Source: Acidobacteriota bacterium (GTDB lineage Bacteria > Acidobacteriota > Vicinamibacteria > Vicinamibacterales > UBA2999). Taken from it: 49,494 bases of DNA. The stretch is taken from positions 1-49,494 of the forward strand of contig JACPCS010000115.1 of assembly GCA_016184455.1 (NCBI GenBank), written 5' to 3'. The notes beneath the pieces were generated by a model. It did not search any database. It saw only the letters and a list, made by a program, of their open reading frames with translations, and had not been told where the DNA came from. Shown piece by piece: positions 17,255 through 25,652 of the stretch. Within the stretch, counting starts at the first letter, position 1, and each line of letters opens with the position of its first letter. A program made the translations under genes and the position numbers.

Positions 17255-18211
17255 ATGCCATTTCCCTACGAAGAGTTCGATCTCTCCGGCGTGCGGACGT
17301 ACCCGCTCGCGTCGCGGCCAAGCAAGGCGCGTGTCGAGGACTTCGCACGGCCGGTCGCGCGCGGCGCCTCCTTCAAGGCGTGGTTCGACTCGCTGCCGGC
17401 GATTCTCGGGGGACAGGATCTCCGCCGCGCGGTTCGCGCGATGGTCGACGCACGCGCTCGCTCGAGCGGCATCATCTGGGGGCTTGGCGCACACGTCATC
17501 AAGACCGGCGTCTCGCCGGTCGTCATCGATCTGATGCGCCGCGGCTGGGTGTCGGCGGTCGCGATGAACGGCGCCGGCATCATCCACGATTTCGAGATCG
17601 CGCTGTCGGGCGCCACGTCGGAAGATGTCGACGAGTCGCTCGGGCCGGGGCGGTTCGGAATGGCGAGCGAGACCGGCGAGCTCCTGAATCAGGTGATTCG
17701 GCGCGGCGTCGAACGCAGACAGGGCCTCGGCCAGGCGGTGGCGGCGTTTCTGGCCGAGCGTCACCCGCCGCACGCGGATCGCAGCCTCGCCGTCGCCGCA
17801 CACCGCCTCGGCATCCCGCTCACGGTGCACGTGGCGATCGGGACCGACATCACGCACATGCACCCGGCCGCCTCGGGTGCCGCCATTGGCGAGGCGAGCC
17901 TGCGCGACTTTCGCTACTTCACGTCCTGCGTCGGACGCCTGAATGGCGGCGTCTATCTGAATTGCGGGTCCGCCGTCGTACTGCCCGAGGTGTTTCTGAA
18001 GGCGGTCGCTCTCGTGCGGAACCAGGGGATCGCGCTCGACGGCTTGACGACGGTGAATATCGATTTTCTGCGGATGTACCGGCCGCAGACCAACGTCGTG
18101 ACACGGCCGGTCGCGGGGACTGGCGGAAGCGGGATCTCGCTCGTCGGCCACCACGAGATCCTCATTCCACTACTCGCGGCGGCTGCGATCGAACTGGGGC
18201 CTGAGGCCTGA
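17255..18211 (+). CDS. deoxyhypusine-synthase-like protein
   Basis: 318 residues resembling the deoxyhypusine synthase (DS) superfamily, NAD-dependent enzymes that move an aminobutyl group from spermidine. Matching parts are SSGIIWGLGAHVIKTGVSPVVIDLMRRGW, AVAMNGAGIIHDFEIAL and the C-terminal GHHEILIPLLAAA. The lysine that forms the enzyme-substrate intermediate in true deoxyhypusine synthase should be near the C-terminus, but there is no Lys in the last 69 or so residues. Bacteria also lack eIF5A, so the real substrate must differ; homospermidine-type or unrelated chemistry is possible. The stop lies in a GGCCTGA-stutter repeat. Confidence 0.6.
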   Translation: MPFPYEEFDLSGVRTYPLASRPSKARVEDFARPVARGASFKAWFDSLPAILGGQDLRRAVRAMVDARARSSGIIWGLGAHVIKTGVSPVVIDLMRRGWVSAVAMNGAGIIHDFEIALSGATSEDVDESLGPGRFGMASETGELLNQVIRRGVERRQGLGQAVAAFLAERHPPHADRSLAVAAHRLGIPLTVHVAIGTDITHMHPAASGAAIGEASLRDFRYFTSCVGRLNGGVYLNCGSAVVLPEVFLKAVALVRNQGIALDGLTTVNIDFLRMYRPQTNVVTRPVAGTGGSGISLVGHHEILIPLLAAAAIELGPEA

Positions 18212-18268
18212 GGCCTGCCCTTCGACTTCGCTCAGGGCACCCCGAGCGCAGTCGAGGGGTGGGGCCTG
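18200..18268. repeat. GGCCTGA stutter plus TTCGACT..AGTCGA foldback
   Basis: Tandem GGCCTGA units (18198-18218) contain the stop codon of the upstream gene. They lead into CCCTTCGACT (18218-18227), CGCTCAGGG, and the complementary GAGCGCAGTCGAGGGG (18243-18258), ending GGGGCCTG. The TTCGACT-CGCTCAGGG-CGAGCGCAGTCGA core is a repeat type that recurs in many unrelated environmental genomes (recollection, not a search). Confidence 0.75.
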
Positions 18269-18286
18269 TTAAGATCAGAGGTTCAG

Positions 18287-18360
18287 GCCGGAGTAGCTCA
18301 GCCGGTTAGAGCACGCGTCTCATAAGCGCGGGGTCGGCGGTTCGAGTCCGCCCTCCGGCA
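18287..18360 (+). tRNA. tRNA-Met (CAU), probably elongator
   Basis: A 74-nt cloverleaf. The acceptor GCCGGAG (18287-18293) pairs with CTCCGGC (18353-18359), discriminator A. D-arm GCTC/GAGC, anticodon stem CGCGT/GCGCG around CTCATAA with anticodon CAT at 18321-18323, T-arm GGCGG-TTCGAGT-CCGCC. No CCA is encoded. The body (GTAGCTCAG..GGTTAGAGCAC and GGGGTC) looks like elongator tRNA-Met. A tRNA-Ile2 whose CAU is changed to lysidine-AU by TilS, the next gene, is less likely because G4-C69 and G5-C68 are not the usual TilS identity pairs. Confidence 0.95.
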
Positions 18361-18363
18361 TAT

Positions 18364-18450
18364 CAAATCCCAAAGCCCAATGACCAAATCCCAAAGGCCC
18401 CTGAGCGGGTTTGGATTTCTTGGGGTTTGGGCTTTGGGCTTTGGGATTTG
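18364..18450. repeat. AAATCCCAA-type foldback repeat before tilS
   Basis: The left arm begins CAAATCCCAAAGCCCAA (18364-18380) with a second partial unit at 18384-18396. The right arm ends TTGGGCTTTGGGATTTG (18434-18450), a perfect 17-bp complement. The arms stutter in units of about 7-9 nt. The TTG start codon of tilS (18448-18450) is the last codon of the right arm. Relatives lie at 25568-25648 and 26404-26481. Confidence 0.92.
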
Positions 18451-19473
18451 ACTGCGCTTCACCAGCAGGTTCGCCGCACCATCCGCCGCCACGGCCTGAT
18501 CCCGCCGGGCGCGCGGGTGCTGGTCGGCCTCTCGGGCGGGTCCGACTCGGTCGCGCTCGCGCGGCTCCTGCTCGATCTCTCCGCGCACGGCGAGTTCACC
18601 GTGGCCGGCCTCGCACATCTTCACCATGGGCTCCGCCCGACAGCCGATCGCGACGAAGCGTTCTGCCGCGAGTTTGCCGCGCGCGTCGGCCTGCCGATCG
18701 TCGTCGAGCGCGCCGACGTGCCCGCATACGCGGCGGCACATGGCCTGTCGACCGAGGATGCCGCGCGTCGCCTGCGCTACGCGTTCCTCGAGCGGACGGC
18801 GGCGGCGCTCGGCGCGACGTGCATCGCGGTCGGCCACACCGAGGACGATCAAGCCGAGACATTTCTGCTCAAGCTGATGCGGGGTGCGGGGCTCACGGGC
18901 CTCGGCGGCATTTACCCCCGGCGTGACACGGTCGTGCGCCCGCTGCTCGACGTGTCGCGCGCCGAGCTGCGCGCGTATCTGGATCGCGTCGGCGAGCGCT
19001 GGATCGATGACGAGACCAACGAGGACCTCGCGAATCCGCGCAACCGCGTCCGGCACCGGGTGCTCGCCGAGCTCGACCGTGCGGCGGGCGGGCCGACGCG
19101 GCCCGCCATCGCCCGCGCGGCCGCCCTCGTCCGCGAAGACGCGCAGTGGCTCGACGAGCTCGGCCGCGAGCGGTTTCGCGCGGTCGCGGCTGAGCGCGAG
19201 GGCGCTCTGGAACTCGACATTCACGGTTTGACACAGGCGCCGCCGCCCGTCCGGCGCCGCGTCCTCCTGGAGGCGATGAGGCGGATGGCCGACGGCCGTG
19301 AAATCGGCCTGGAGCACGTCGAAGCCGTTCTCGGGCTGTTGGGGGGTGGCGAACCCGGGGCCCCCGCCGTGCGGACTGTGCGCGGTGGGGCGGAGCGAGG
19401 CGTGGACGTGCCCGGGAGCCGCGTGGAACTTCGGGGCGAAAAGCTGGTCTTCTTACGGCAGACGGGGCGCTAA
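18448..19473 (+). CDS. tilS: tRNA(Ile)-lysidine synthetase
   Basis: About 341 residues. TilS attaches lysine to C34 of tRNA-Ile(CAU), switching it from Met to Ile decoding. The N-type PP-loop VGLSGGSDSVALARLL (Ser29-Ser34 pattern), HLHHGLRPTADRDEAFCREFA and GHTEDDQAETFLLKLMRGAGL are diagnostic. No ATG fits: TTG 18448, the last codon of the foldback repeat, gives a normal N-terminus (LTALHQQVRRTIRRH); TTG 18427 upstream is also inside the repeat. A 46-nt repeat shared with the glmM leader lies in frame near the C-terminus (19352-19397). Confidence 0.92.
   Translation: MTALHQQVRRTIRRHGLIPPGARVLVGLSGGSDSVALARLLLDLSAHGEFTVAGLAHLHHGLRPTADRDEAFCREFAARVGLPIVVERADVPAYAAAHGLSTEDAARRLRYAFLERTAAALGATCIAVGHTEDDQAETFLLKLMRGAGLTGLGGIYPRRDTVVRPLLDVSRAELRAYLDRVGERWIDDETNEDLANPRNRVRHRVLAELDRAAGGPTRPAIARAAALVREDAQWLDELGRERFRAVAAEREGALELDIHGLTQAPPPVRRRVLLEAMRRMADGREIGLEHVEAVLGLLGGGEPGAPAVRTVRGGAERGVDVPGSRVELRGEKLVFLRQTGR
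19352..19397 (+). repeat. 46-nt repeat, copy in the 3' end of tilS
   Basis: This stretch, beginning AACCCGGGGCCCCCGCCG, matches 24161-24206 upstream of glmM at 42 of 46 positions. Its middle can fold, CCCC.GCCG..GCGC against GCGCGGTGGGG. In tilS it is translated in frame (GEPGAPAVRTVRGGAERG), lying in the poorly conserved C-terminal domain. Confidence 0.85.
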
Positions 19474-19537
19474 GGTGATACTCTTGATCCCACGGAGGTT
19501 GAGGTCTGCGCCGGATTGATCGGGGTGGGGAAAAATC

Positions 19538-21451
19538 GTGAACTCAACTTTTAAGAGCCTGGTCTTCTGGATGGCCCTGGTCGTCATCGGGGTTCTCGTG
19601 TGGAACTTCTCCACGAAATTCCAGACCAGCCATAAGCCGTTGACGTTCACGGAGTTCATGGCCTCCGTGGACGCCGGGCAGATCGACCGCGTCACCATCA
19701 CCGGCAACGAGATCATTGGCGTCGACAAGGCGGGCGAAAACTTCCGCACTTACGCCCCGCCGCAGTACGAAGGCCTGGCCAATCGGCTCCTCGAGCGGAA
19801 CGTCATCGTCTCGGCCCGCGAGCCGGCAGCGAGCCCGTGGGCCGCGCTCCTGTACTCCTGGGCGCCGATCCTGCTGATGATCGGCTTCTGGATCTTCTTC
19901 ATGCGCCAGATGCAGAGCGGAGGCAACAAGGCGCTCTCGTTCGGCAAAAGCAAGGCGAAGCTCTCCTCGAGCGCGCAGAAGAAGGTGACGTTCAAGGACG
20001 TCGCTGGCGTGGACGAGGCGAAGGAGGAGCTCCAGGAGATCATCGACTTCCTCCGCGAGCCGCAGAAGTTCCAGAAGCTCGGAGGCCGGATCCCGAAGGG
20101 TGTGCTGCTCATGGGGGCGCCCGGAACCGGCAAGACGCTGCTGGCGCGCGCCGTCGCCGGCGAAGCGAACGTGCCGTTCTTCTCGATCAGCGGCTCCGAT
20201 TTCGTCGAGATGTTCGTGGGCGTCGGCGCCTCCCGCGTGCGGGATCTCTTCGAGCAGGGGAAGAAGAACGCCCCCTGCATCGTGTTCATCGACGAGATCG
20301 ACGCCGTCGGCCGGCACCGCGGGGCGGGCCTTGGCGGCGGACACGACGAGCGCGAGCAGACGCTCAACCAGCTGCTCGTCGAGATGGACGGCTTCGAGTC
20401 GAACGAGGGCGTGATTCTCGTCGCGGCCACCAACCGTCCCGACGTGCTCGACCCGGCGCTGCTCCGGCCCGGCCGGTTCGACCGCCGCATCGTCGTCAAT
20501 CGTCCCGACGTGAAGGGACGCGAGGGGATTCTCGGCGTCCACACGAAGAAGATTCCGCTCGCCGACGACGTGGACGTCGCGGTGCTGGCGCGGGGATCGG
20601 CGGGCTTCTCGGGCGCGGATCTGGCCAACCTGGTGAACGAGGCGGCGCTCAATGCGGCGCGCTACAACCAGAAGGTCGTCCGCATGATGGACTTCGAGTT
20701 CGCCAAGGACAAGGTGCTCATGGGCGCCGAGCGGCGCTCGATGATCATCAGCGATCAGGAGAAGCGCGTGACGGCGGTTCACGAGGCGGGGCACGCGCTC
20801 CTGACCGTGCTGCTCCCGCACGCGGATCCGATCCACAAGGTGACGATCATTCCGCGCGGGATGGCGCTCGGCCTGACGCAGCAGCTCCCGCTCGACGAGA
20901 AGCACAACTACTCGCGCGACTACCTGCAGGACCAGCTGGCGATCCTCCTCGGCGGCCGTATTGCCGAGGAGATCACCACCACGAGCATTACCACCGGCGC
21001 CGGGAACGACCTCGAGCGGGCCACCGAGCTCGCGCGCCGGATGGTGTGCGAGTGGGGGATGAGCGACGCCATGGGTCCGCTCACCTTCGGCAAGAAGGAG
21101 GAGCAGATCTTCCTCGGCCGCGAGATTGCGCAGCACCAGGATTACAGCGAGGACACGGCGCTCCGCATCGACCAGGAGGTCAAGAAGTTCGTCACCGACA
21201 ACTACGCGCGCGCCCAGCAGATCCTCGTCGAGCACAAGCAGCAGCTGCTCGCGCTGGCCGACGCGCTCCTGGCGCGCGAAACGCTCGATGCGGAGCAGGT
21301 GCGCCGCATTGCCGCGGGGCAGCCGCTCCAGGAAGCGCCTGCGGCGGCCGATGCGGTGGCGGCGCTCTCGCGCGAGGCGAAGCCCGCCCGCGAAAAGGAG
21401 CGGCCGGCGATCGTCCCGCCACTGCAGCCCCGTCCCGTCACGCAGGAATAA
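19538..21451 (+). CDS. ftsH: ATP-dependent zinc metalloprotease FtsH
   Basis: 637 residues. FtsH is the membrane-bound AAA+ hexamer that degrades membrane and short-lived cytosolic proteins. Two N-terminal membrane helices flank a periplasmic domain ([34 protein letters not shown]). Walker A GAPGTGKT is at 193-200; [37 protein letters not shown] follows; zinc site HEAGH is at 415-419. The GTG start at 19538 is preceded by a purine-rich GGGGTGGGG. The C-terminal tail beyond 600 is low-complexity. The tilS-ftsH-folP order is common in bacteria. Confidence 0.98.
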   Translation: MNSTFKSLVFWMALVVIGVLVWNFSTKFQTSHKPLTFTEFMASVDAGQIDRVTITGNEIIGVDKAGENFRTYAPPQYEGLANRLLERNVIVSAREPAASPWAALLYSWAPILLMIGFWIFFMRQMQSGGNKALSFGKSKAKLSSSAQKKVTFKDVAGVDEAKEELQEIIDFLREPQKFQKLGGRIPKGVLLMGAPGTGKTLLARAVAGEANVPFFSISGSDFVEMFVGVGASRVRDLFEQGKKNAPCIVFIDEIDAVGRHRGAGLGGGHDEREQTLNQLLVEMDGFESNEGVILVAATNRPDVLDPALLRPGRFDRRIVVNRPDVKGREGILGVHTKKIPLADDVDVAVLARGSAGFSGADLANLVNEAALNAARYNQKVVRMMDFEFAKDKVLMGAERRSMIISDQEKRVTAVHEAGHALLTVLLPHADPIHKVTIIPRGMALGLTQQLPLDEKHNYSRDYLQDQLAILLGGRIAEEITTTSITTGAGNDLERATELARRMVCEWGMSDAMGPLTFGKKEEQIFLGREIAQHQDYSEDTALRIDQEVKKFVTDNYARAQQILVEHKQQLLALADALLARETLDAEQVRRIAAGQPLQEAPAAADAVAALSREAKPAREKERPAIVPPLQPRPVTQE

Positions 21452-21452
21452 C

Positions 21453-21499
21453 ACAGGCCCCAGGCCCCAGGGCCCAGGCCTCAGCTGAGGCCCGAGGCC
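21453..21499. repeat. CAGGCCC stutter foldback between ftsH and folP
   Basis: Tandem CAGGCCC units, then the palindrome GGCCTCAGCTGAGGCC (21478-21493) and further complementary GAGGCCT. It fills the whole 50-nt spacer between the ftsH stop and the folP start, leaving no independent ribosome site for folP outside the repeat. Confidence 0.85.
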
Positions 21500-21501
21500 T
21501 T

Positions 21502-22374
21502 ATGCACTCCCGCCGTCGTTTCAGCATCCCATTGCCCAATGGGACGACGCTTGTCCTCGGCGAGCGCGCGCTCGTCATGGGCATCATCAACGTCACGCCG
21601 GACTCGTTCTCCGACGGCGGCCGCCTCCTCGACCCCGCACGCGCCGTCGACGCCGGCCTCCGCATGGTGGACGAGGGCGCCGATCTCCTCGACGTGGGCG
21701 GCGAGTCGACCCGCCCCGGCGCCGATCCGCTCGATGCCGAGGAGGAGCGCGGTCGGGTGGTTCCGGTCATCGAGCAGCTCTCGACGCGCGTGCGCGTGCC
21801 GATCTCCGTCGACACCTACAAGGCATCGACGGCGGCCGCGGCGCTTGCGGCGGGCGCCGCGATCGTCAACGACGTCAGCGGGCTGCATCACGACCCGGCG
21901 CTGGCTGGCGTCGTAGCGGCCCACCGGGCGCCCATCGTCCTGATGCACATGCGCGGACGCTCGCGCGACATGTACGCGCAGGCGTCGTACCACGACGTCG
22001 TCGCCGAAGTCGTCGACGAGCTGCGTGCGTCGGTCGCATTCGCCACCGGCGCCGGCGTTGCCGGCGACCGCATCATCGTCGATCCAGGGCTCGGCTTCGC
22101 GAAGGAGGCGCCCCACAGCTACGAGGCGCTGGCGCGGCTCGACGCGTTTGCCGAGTTGGGAAAGCCGGTCCTGGTGGGACCATCGCGCAAGTCGTTTCTG
22201 GCGCGGCCGCTCGGCGGAACCGTGCCGGCCGCCGAGCGCGATTGGGCGACGGCCGCGGCCGTCACGGCCGCCGTACTGGCCGGTGCACATATCGTCCGCG
22301 TGCACGCGGTCCGCGAGATGGTGCAGGTTGTTCGCGTCGCCGACGAGATTAGGCGGTATAAAGAGGAAGCATGA
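21502..22374 (+). CDS. folP: dihydropteroate synthase
   Basis: 290 residues. FolP joins p-aminobenzoate to the pterin pyrophosphate in folate synthesis and is the sulfonamide target. Diagnostic blocks: VMGIINVTPDSFSDGGR, DLLDVGGESTRPGADPL, PISVDTYKA, IVNDVSG, IVLMHMRG, IIVDPGLGFAKE and VGPSRKSFL. ATG 21502 follows a repeat-only spacer. The last four bases overlap cdaA (ATGA). Confidence 0.97.
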   Translation: MHSRRRFSIPLPNGTTLVLGERALVMGIINVTPDSFSDGGRLLDPARAVDAGLRMVDEGADLLDVGGESTRPGADPLDAEEERGRVVPVIEQLSTRVRVPISVDTYKASTAAAALAAGAAIVNDVSGLHHDPALAGVVAAHRAPIVLMHMRGRSRDMYAQASYHDVVAEVVDELRASVAFATGAGVAGDRIIVDPGLGFAKEAPHSYEALARLDAFAELGKPVLVGPSRKSFLARPLGGTVPAAERDWATAAAVTAAVLAGAHIVRVHAVREMVQVVRVADEIRRYKEEA

Positions 22375-23189
22375 CCTGGCTGACCGACGCGCTGCAGCGT
22401 CCCGCCATCGCCTGGTGGGACCTGCTCGACATCGCGCTCGTCTCGATCCTCGTGTATCAGCTGCTGCTGCTCATTCGAGGAACGCGCGCCGTGCAGATGG
22501 CGCTCAGCGGGGGGTTCATCCTCGGGCTCTTCTTCCTCTCACAATGGCTCGAGCTCGAAACCGTCAACTGGGTCATCCGCAATCTGGCGGGCTACGTCGT
22601 CTTTGCGATCATCGTGCTCTTCCAGGCCGACATCCGGCGCGCGCTGGCGCACTTCGGCCGCGCGCCCTTCTTTCGATACTTCACGCGCGAGCAGAGCACG
22701 GATGAAACGCTCGAGGAAGTGGTCGTCACCGCGGCCAATCTCGCCGCGCGCAAGACGGGCGCGATCATCGTGTTGGAACGGGAGATCGGCCTCCGCAACT
22801 ACATCGAGGGCGGCATTCCGCTCGACGCAATGGTGACGTACGACTTGCTGGCGAGCATCTTCCAGCCCGGGTCGCCGCTCCACGACGGGGCGGCCATCAT
22901 TCAGGGCGATCGCGTGGCGGCTGCCGCCTGCTTCCTGCCGCTCTCGGTCAACCCGAATTTCAGCCGCGAGCTCGGTACCCGCCATCGGGCGGCCATCGGC
23001 CTCACGGAGGAAAACGACGCCGTCGCCGTGGTCGTCTCGGAGGAGACGGGCAGCATTTCCCTCGTGCGCGATGGGCGCATCGAGCGCGGCATCTCGCCCG
23101 ACGCGCTTCGCACCGGCTTGCGGTCGCTCCTCGGCAGCCGCTCGCGCCTGCGCCCCTCCCGCGCCGAGTCCCGGAGCTCGCTCGCCTGA
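22371..23189 (+). CDS. cdaA: diadenylate cyclase CdaA
   Basis: 272 residues. CdaA makes cyclic-di-AMP from two ATP at the membrane. Three N-terminal helices (about 18-35, 42-60, 66-85) precede the DAC domain with its two hallmark motifs: PLHDGAAII and GTRHRAAIGLTEENDAVAVVVSEETGSIS. Together with the next two genes it forms the cdaA-cdaR-glmM arrangement known from Firmicutes, in which GlmM and CdaR modulate the cyclase. The RSRLRPSRAESRSSLA tail is probably unstructured. Confidence 0.96.
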   Translation: MTWLTDALQRPAIAWWDLLDIALVSILVYQLLLLIRGTRAVQMALSGGFILGLFFLSQWLELETVNWVIRNLAGYVVFAIIVLFQADIRRALAHFGRAPFFRYFTREQSTDETLEEVVVTAANLAARKTGAIIVLEREIGLRNYIEGGIPLDAMVTYDLLASIFQPGSPLHDGAAIIQGDRVAAAACFLPLSVNPNFSRELGTRHRAAIGLTEENDAVAVVVSEETGSISLVRDGRIERGISPDALRTGLRSLLGSRSRLRPSRAESRSSLA

Positions 23190-24089
23190 ATGCGGATTCC
23201 GGGCTTTCGCCATTTCGGCCTCAAGCTGCTGTCGCTCGCGCTGGGGGCGCTCATCTGGCTGCTCGTATCGGGCGAACAGATCGTCGAGCGGACGATGCGC
23301 ATTCCGCTCGAGTTCACGAGCCTCCCGGCGGAGCTGGAGCTCGTCGGGGCGCCCCCGACGCTCGTCGACGTGCGGGTCCGCGGCTCTTCGGGTTCGCTCA
23401 GCCGGATCCCCTCGGGCGAGCTGGTCGCGGTGCTCGATCTGCGCACCGCTCGTCCGGGCCAGCGGCTGTTTCATGTCACGGTCGAAGATGTGCGTGCACC
23501 CTTCGGGATCGAGGTGGTGCAGATCTCACCTTCGAATGTCTCGGTGACGTTCGAGAGGTCAGCCACCAAGGTGGTGCCCGTCGTGCCGGAGGTGGCCGGG
23601 ACTCCGCTCGACGGTTTTCTCGTCGGGACCGTCAGTCCCGATCCCCCGACCGTCGCGGTGGTCGGCCCCGAGAGCGCGGTGGCGCAGCTGAGGCAGGCCA
23701 TCACGGAGCCGGTGTCGGTGGCTGACGCCTCGGCCGAGGTCGTGGAGGAAGTGAATATCGGCGTCCCGGATCCCTCGGTGCGGCTGCAGTCGCCCGGGAG
23801 CGTGCGCGTGCGGGTCGCGATCATCCCGCAGCCGATCGAGTGGGCGGTTGCCGCCATTGCTGTGCGGCCCGCCAACAGCGGCTCGGTGCAGATTACTCCT
23901 CCCGAAGTGACCGTCTATGTGCGCGGCCCGCGCGAGGCGCGCGGTGCCGGGGCGTCCGACTTCGACGCGTCGGTCGACACCACGGGGCTCCGTCCAGGCC
24001 TGTTCAAGCTGCCCGTCCGCGTGACGCCTCCGGCGCAGATCGGTGTCATCCGTGTGGAGCCCGACACCGTGCGAGTCCGGGTGCGGTAA
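23190..24089 (+). CDS. cdaR: YbbR-domain protein CdaR
   Basis: 299 residues. One N-terminal helix (LLSLALGALIWLLVSG) anchors an extracytoplasmic region of YbbR repeats, seen as recurring VVPVVPEVAGTP.DGF and PPTVAVVGPESAV / ITPPEVTVYVRGP elements. CdaR is the regulatory partner of CdaA in Firmicutes. It begins directly after the cdaA stop (ATG 23190), so the two are clearly co-translated. Confidence 0.9.
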   Translation: MRIPGFRHFGLKLLSLALGALIWLLVSGEQIVERTMRIPLEFTSLPAELELVGAPPTLVDVRVRGSSGSLSRIPSGELVAVLDLRTARPGQRLFHVTVEDVRAPFGIEVVQISPSNVSVTFERSATKVVPVVPEVAGTPLDGFLVGTVSPDPPTVAVVGPESAVAQLRQAITEPVSVADASAEVVEEVNIGVPDPSVRLQSPGSVRVRVAIIPQPIEWAVAAIAVRPANSGSVQITPPEVTVYVRGPREARGAGASDFDASVDTTGLRPGLFKLPVRVTPPAQIGVIRVEPDTVRVRVR

Positions 24090-24160
24090 CTACTGGCGTG
24101 TATCAACTGATGCACCACCACCTGCGACAGCTCTTCAACGACGGTGCTGCTGGCCGCGAC

Positions 24161-24206
24161 AACCCGGGGCCCCCGCCGCGCGGTTTGTGCGCGGTGGGGT
24201 GGAGCG
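24161..24206 (+). repeat. 46-nt repeat, copy in the cdaR-glmM spacer
   Basis: It matches 19352-19397 in tilS at 42 of 46 positions and contains a foldback (CCCCCGCCGCGC against GCGCGGTGGGG). The 155-nt spacer 24090-24244 otherwise shows nothing clear; no promoter is convincing. Confidence 0.85.
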
Positions 24207-24244
24207 GAGCGGCCGGTCCCGATGTTGGAGGCACGTACCAGTAG

Positions 24245-25579
24245 ATGGGCCGTCTGTTCGGCACCGACGGCGTCCGCGGCCGCGCGGGTGAGTATCCGCT
24301 CGACGCCCCGACCATCCGTCGCCTTGGCGCCGCGCTCGCCCGCGCGCTCGGCCACGACGGAGGCGTGCGTGTTCTCGCCGGGCGCGACACGCGCGAGTCG
24401 GGGCGCTGGATCGAGAGCGAGCTGGCAGCCGGCATCCGCAGCGTGGGGGGCACGCTCGTCAGCGCCGGGATCATTCCGACGCCGGCCATTGCCTACCTCA
24501 CACCGCGAATGGGGTTCACGGCCGGCGTAATCATCTCCGCCTCCCACAACCCGTTCGAAGACAACGGCATCAAGGTGTTTTCCGGCAGCGGTGAAAAGTT
24601 CACCGAGGCGCTCGAGGCGCGCGTCGAGCACATCATGGCCGGCCTGAGCGAGGTCCAGGGCGCTCGACCTGACGTCGAACAGCTCGACTATCGCGCCGAG
24701 TACGTGGAGCACCTGCTGCGGATTCTGCCGGCGAGCCACCGTCAGACCGGCGTTCGGATCGCCGTCGACTGCGCCAACGGCGCGACGACGACGGTGGCGC
24801 CGCGGCTCTTCGAACGGCTCGGGTTCGAGGTGCAGCAGGTCGGCTGTGCCCCGGACGGACGCAACATCAACCTCGCGTGCGGATCGACGGCCCCCGAGCT
24901 GCTCGCGAAAACGGTGGTCGACGCCGGCTGCCGGCTCGGCATCGCATACGACGGCGACGGCGATCGCGCGATCTTCGTCGACGCGCGCGGACGGATCGTC
25001 GATGGCGATGCGGTCATGCTGATCTGCGCGAAGCAGATGAAGGCCGAAGGCCGGTTGAACAAGAACACGGTCGTTGCGACCGTGATGAGCAACGTCGGCC
25101 TCGAGATCGCGCTTCGAGAGGCGGGTATCGAGCTGGTGCGCTGTCCGGTGGGCGACAAGTACGTGATGGAGGCGCTGGTCGCCCGCGATCTGTCGCTTGG
25201 CGGCGAGCAGTCGGGCCACGTGATCTTCTCCGATAATCTCTTCACGGGCGACGGCCTTGCGACGTCGCTTCACGTGCTGCGCACGATGGCCGCCACCGGC
25301 CGCGACCTGAGCGATCTGGCGGCGGAGCTCCGCACGTACCCGCAGGTGCTCCTGAATGTGCGCGTGGATCGCACGGTGGATCTGAAGACGATTCCGCCCG
25401 TCGCGGCCGTCATGGAGGACGTGGAGCGGCGCCTCGCCGGACAGGGACGGCTGCTCGTGCGGTACTCGGGCACCGAGCCGCTGCTGCGCATCATGCTCGA
25501 GGGACGCGACGAGGGCGAGATCCGCCGGTGGGCGGAGGAGATCGCGGATGCCGTCACCCAGCACGTAAAATCCCAATGA
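24245..25579 (+). CDS. glmM: phosphoglucosamine mutase
   Basis: 444 residues. GlmM converts glucosamine-6-P to glucosamine-1-P for UDP-GlcNAc, hence peptidoglycan. Phosphoserine is Ser100 in IISASHNPFEDNGIKVF; the metal loop is YDGDGDRAIFVD; the sugar loop is LGGEQSGHVIF; the phosphate-binding end is LVRYSGTEPLLRIML. The N-terminal GRLFGTDGVRG is typical. The last residues (VKSQ) and the stop are supplied by the foldback repeat that follows. Confidence 0.97.
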   Translation: MGRLFGTDGVRGRAGEYPLDAPTIRRLGAALARALGHDGGVRVLAGRDTRESGRWIESELAAGIRSVGGTLVSAGIIPTPAIAYLTPRMGFTAGVIISASHNPFEDNGIKVFSGSGEKFTEALEARVEHIMAGLSEVQGARPDVEQLDYRAEYVEHLLRILPASHRQTGVRIAVDCANGATTTVAPRLFERLGFEVQQVGCAPDGRNINLACGSTAPELLAKTVVDAGCRLGIAYDGDGDRAIFVDARGRIVDGDAVMLICAKQMKAEGRLNKNTVVATVMSNVGLEIALREAGIELVRCPVGDKYVMEALVARDLSLGGEQSGHVIFSDNLFTGDGLATSLHVLRTMAATGRDLSDLAAELRTYPQVLLNVRVDRTVDLKTIPPVAAVMEDVERRLAGQGRLLVRYSGTEPLLRIMLEGRDEGEIRRWAEEIADAVTQHVKSQ

Positions 25580-25648
25580 CCAAATCCCAAATCCCAATTC
25601 CCCATGCGGACCAACGTGTTGGGATTTGGGTTTTGGGTATTGGGATTT
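25568..25648. repeat. 30+30-nt AAATCCCAA foldback between glmM and pdxJ
   Basis: The left arm 25568-25597 and the right arm 25619-25648 are complementary at 27 of 30 positions, around a 21-nt loop. Each arm is itself a stutter of AAATCCCAA-like units. The glmM stop TGA lies within the left arm (25577-25579) and the pdxJ ATG is 4 nt after the right arm. It is the cleanest example of the element in the window. Confidence 0.95.
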
Positions 25649-25652
25649 GACA

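Noticed and set aside
18287-18360. Assigning the CAU tRNA as tRNA-Ile2 because it precedes tilS
   Set aside because: Acceptor pairs 4-69 and 5-68 are G-C, not the C-G pairs favoured by TilS, and the D and variable regions match elongator Met better.
18364-18450. Stutter-foldbacks as CRISPR arrays
   Set aside because: Units are 6-9 nt with no regular spacers, arms are inverted, and no cas gene is present.
19544-21454. A 636-codon minus-strand frame exactly opposite ftsH
   Set aside because: Mirror of ftsH codon bias; no domain content and no ribosome site.
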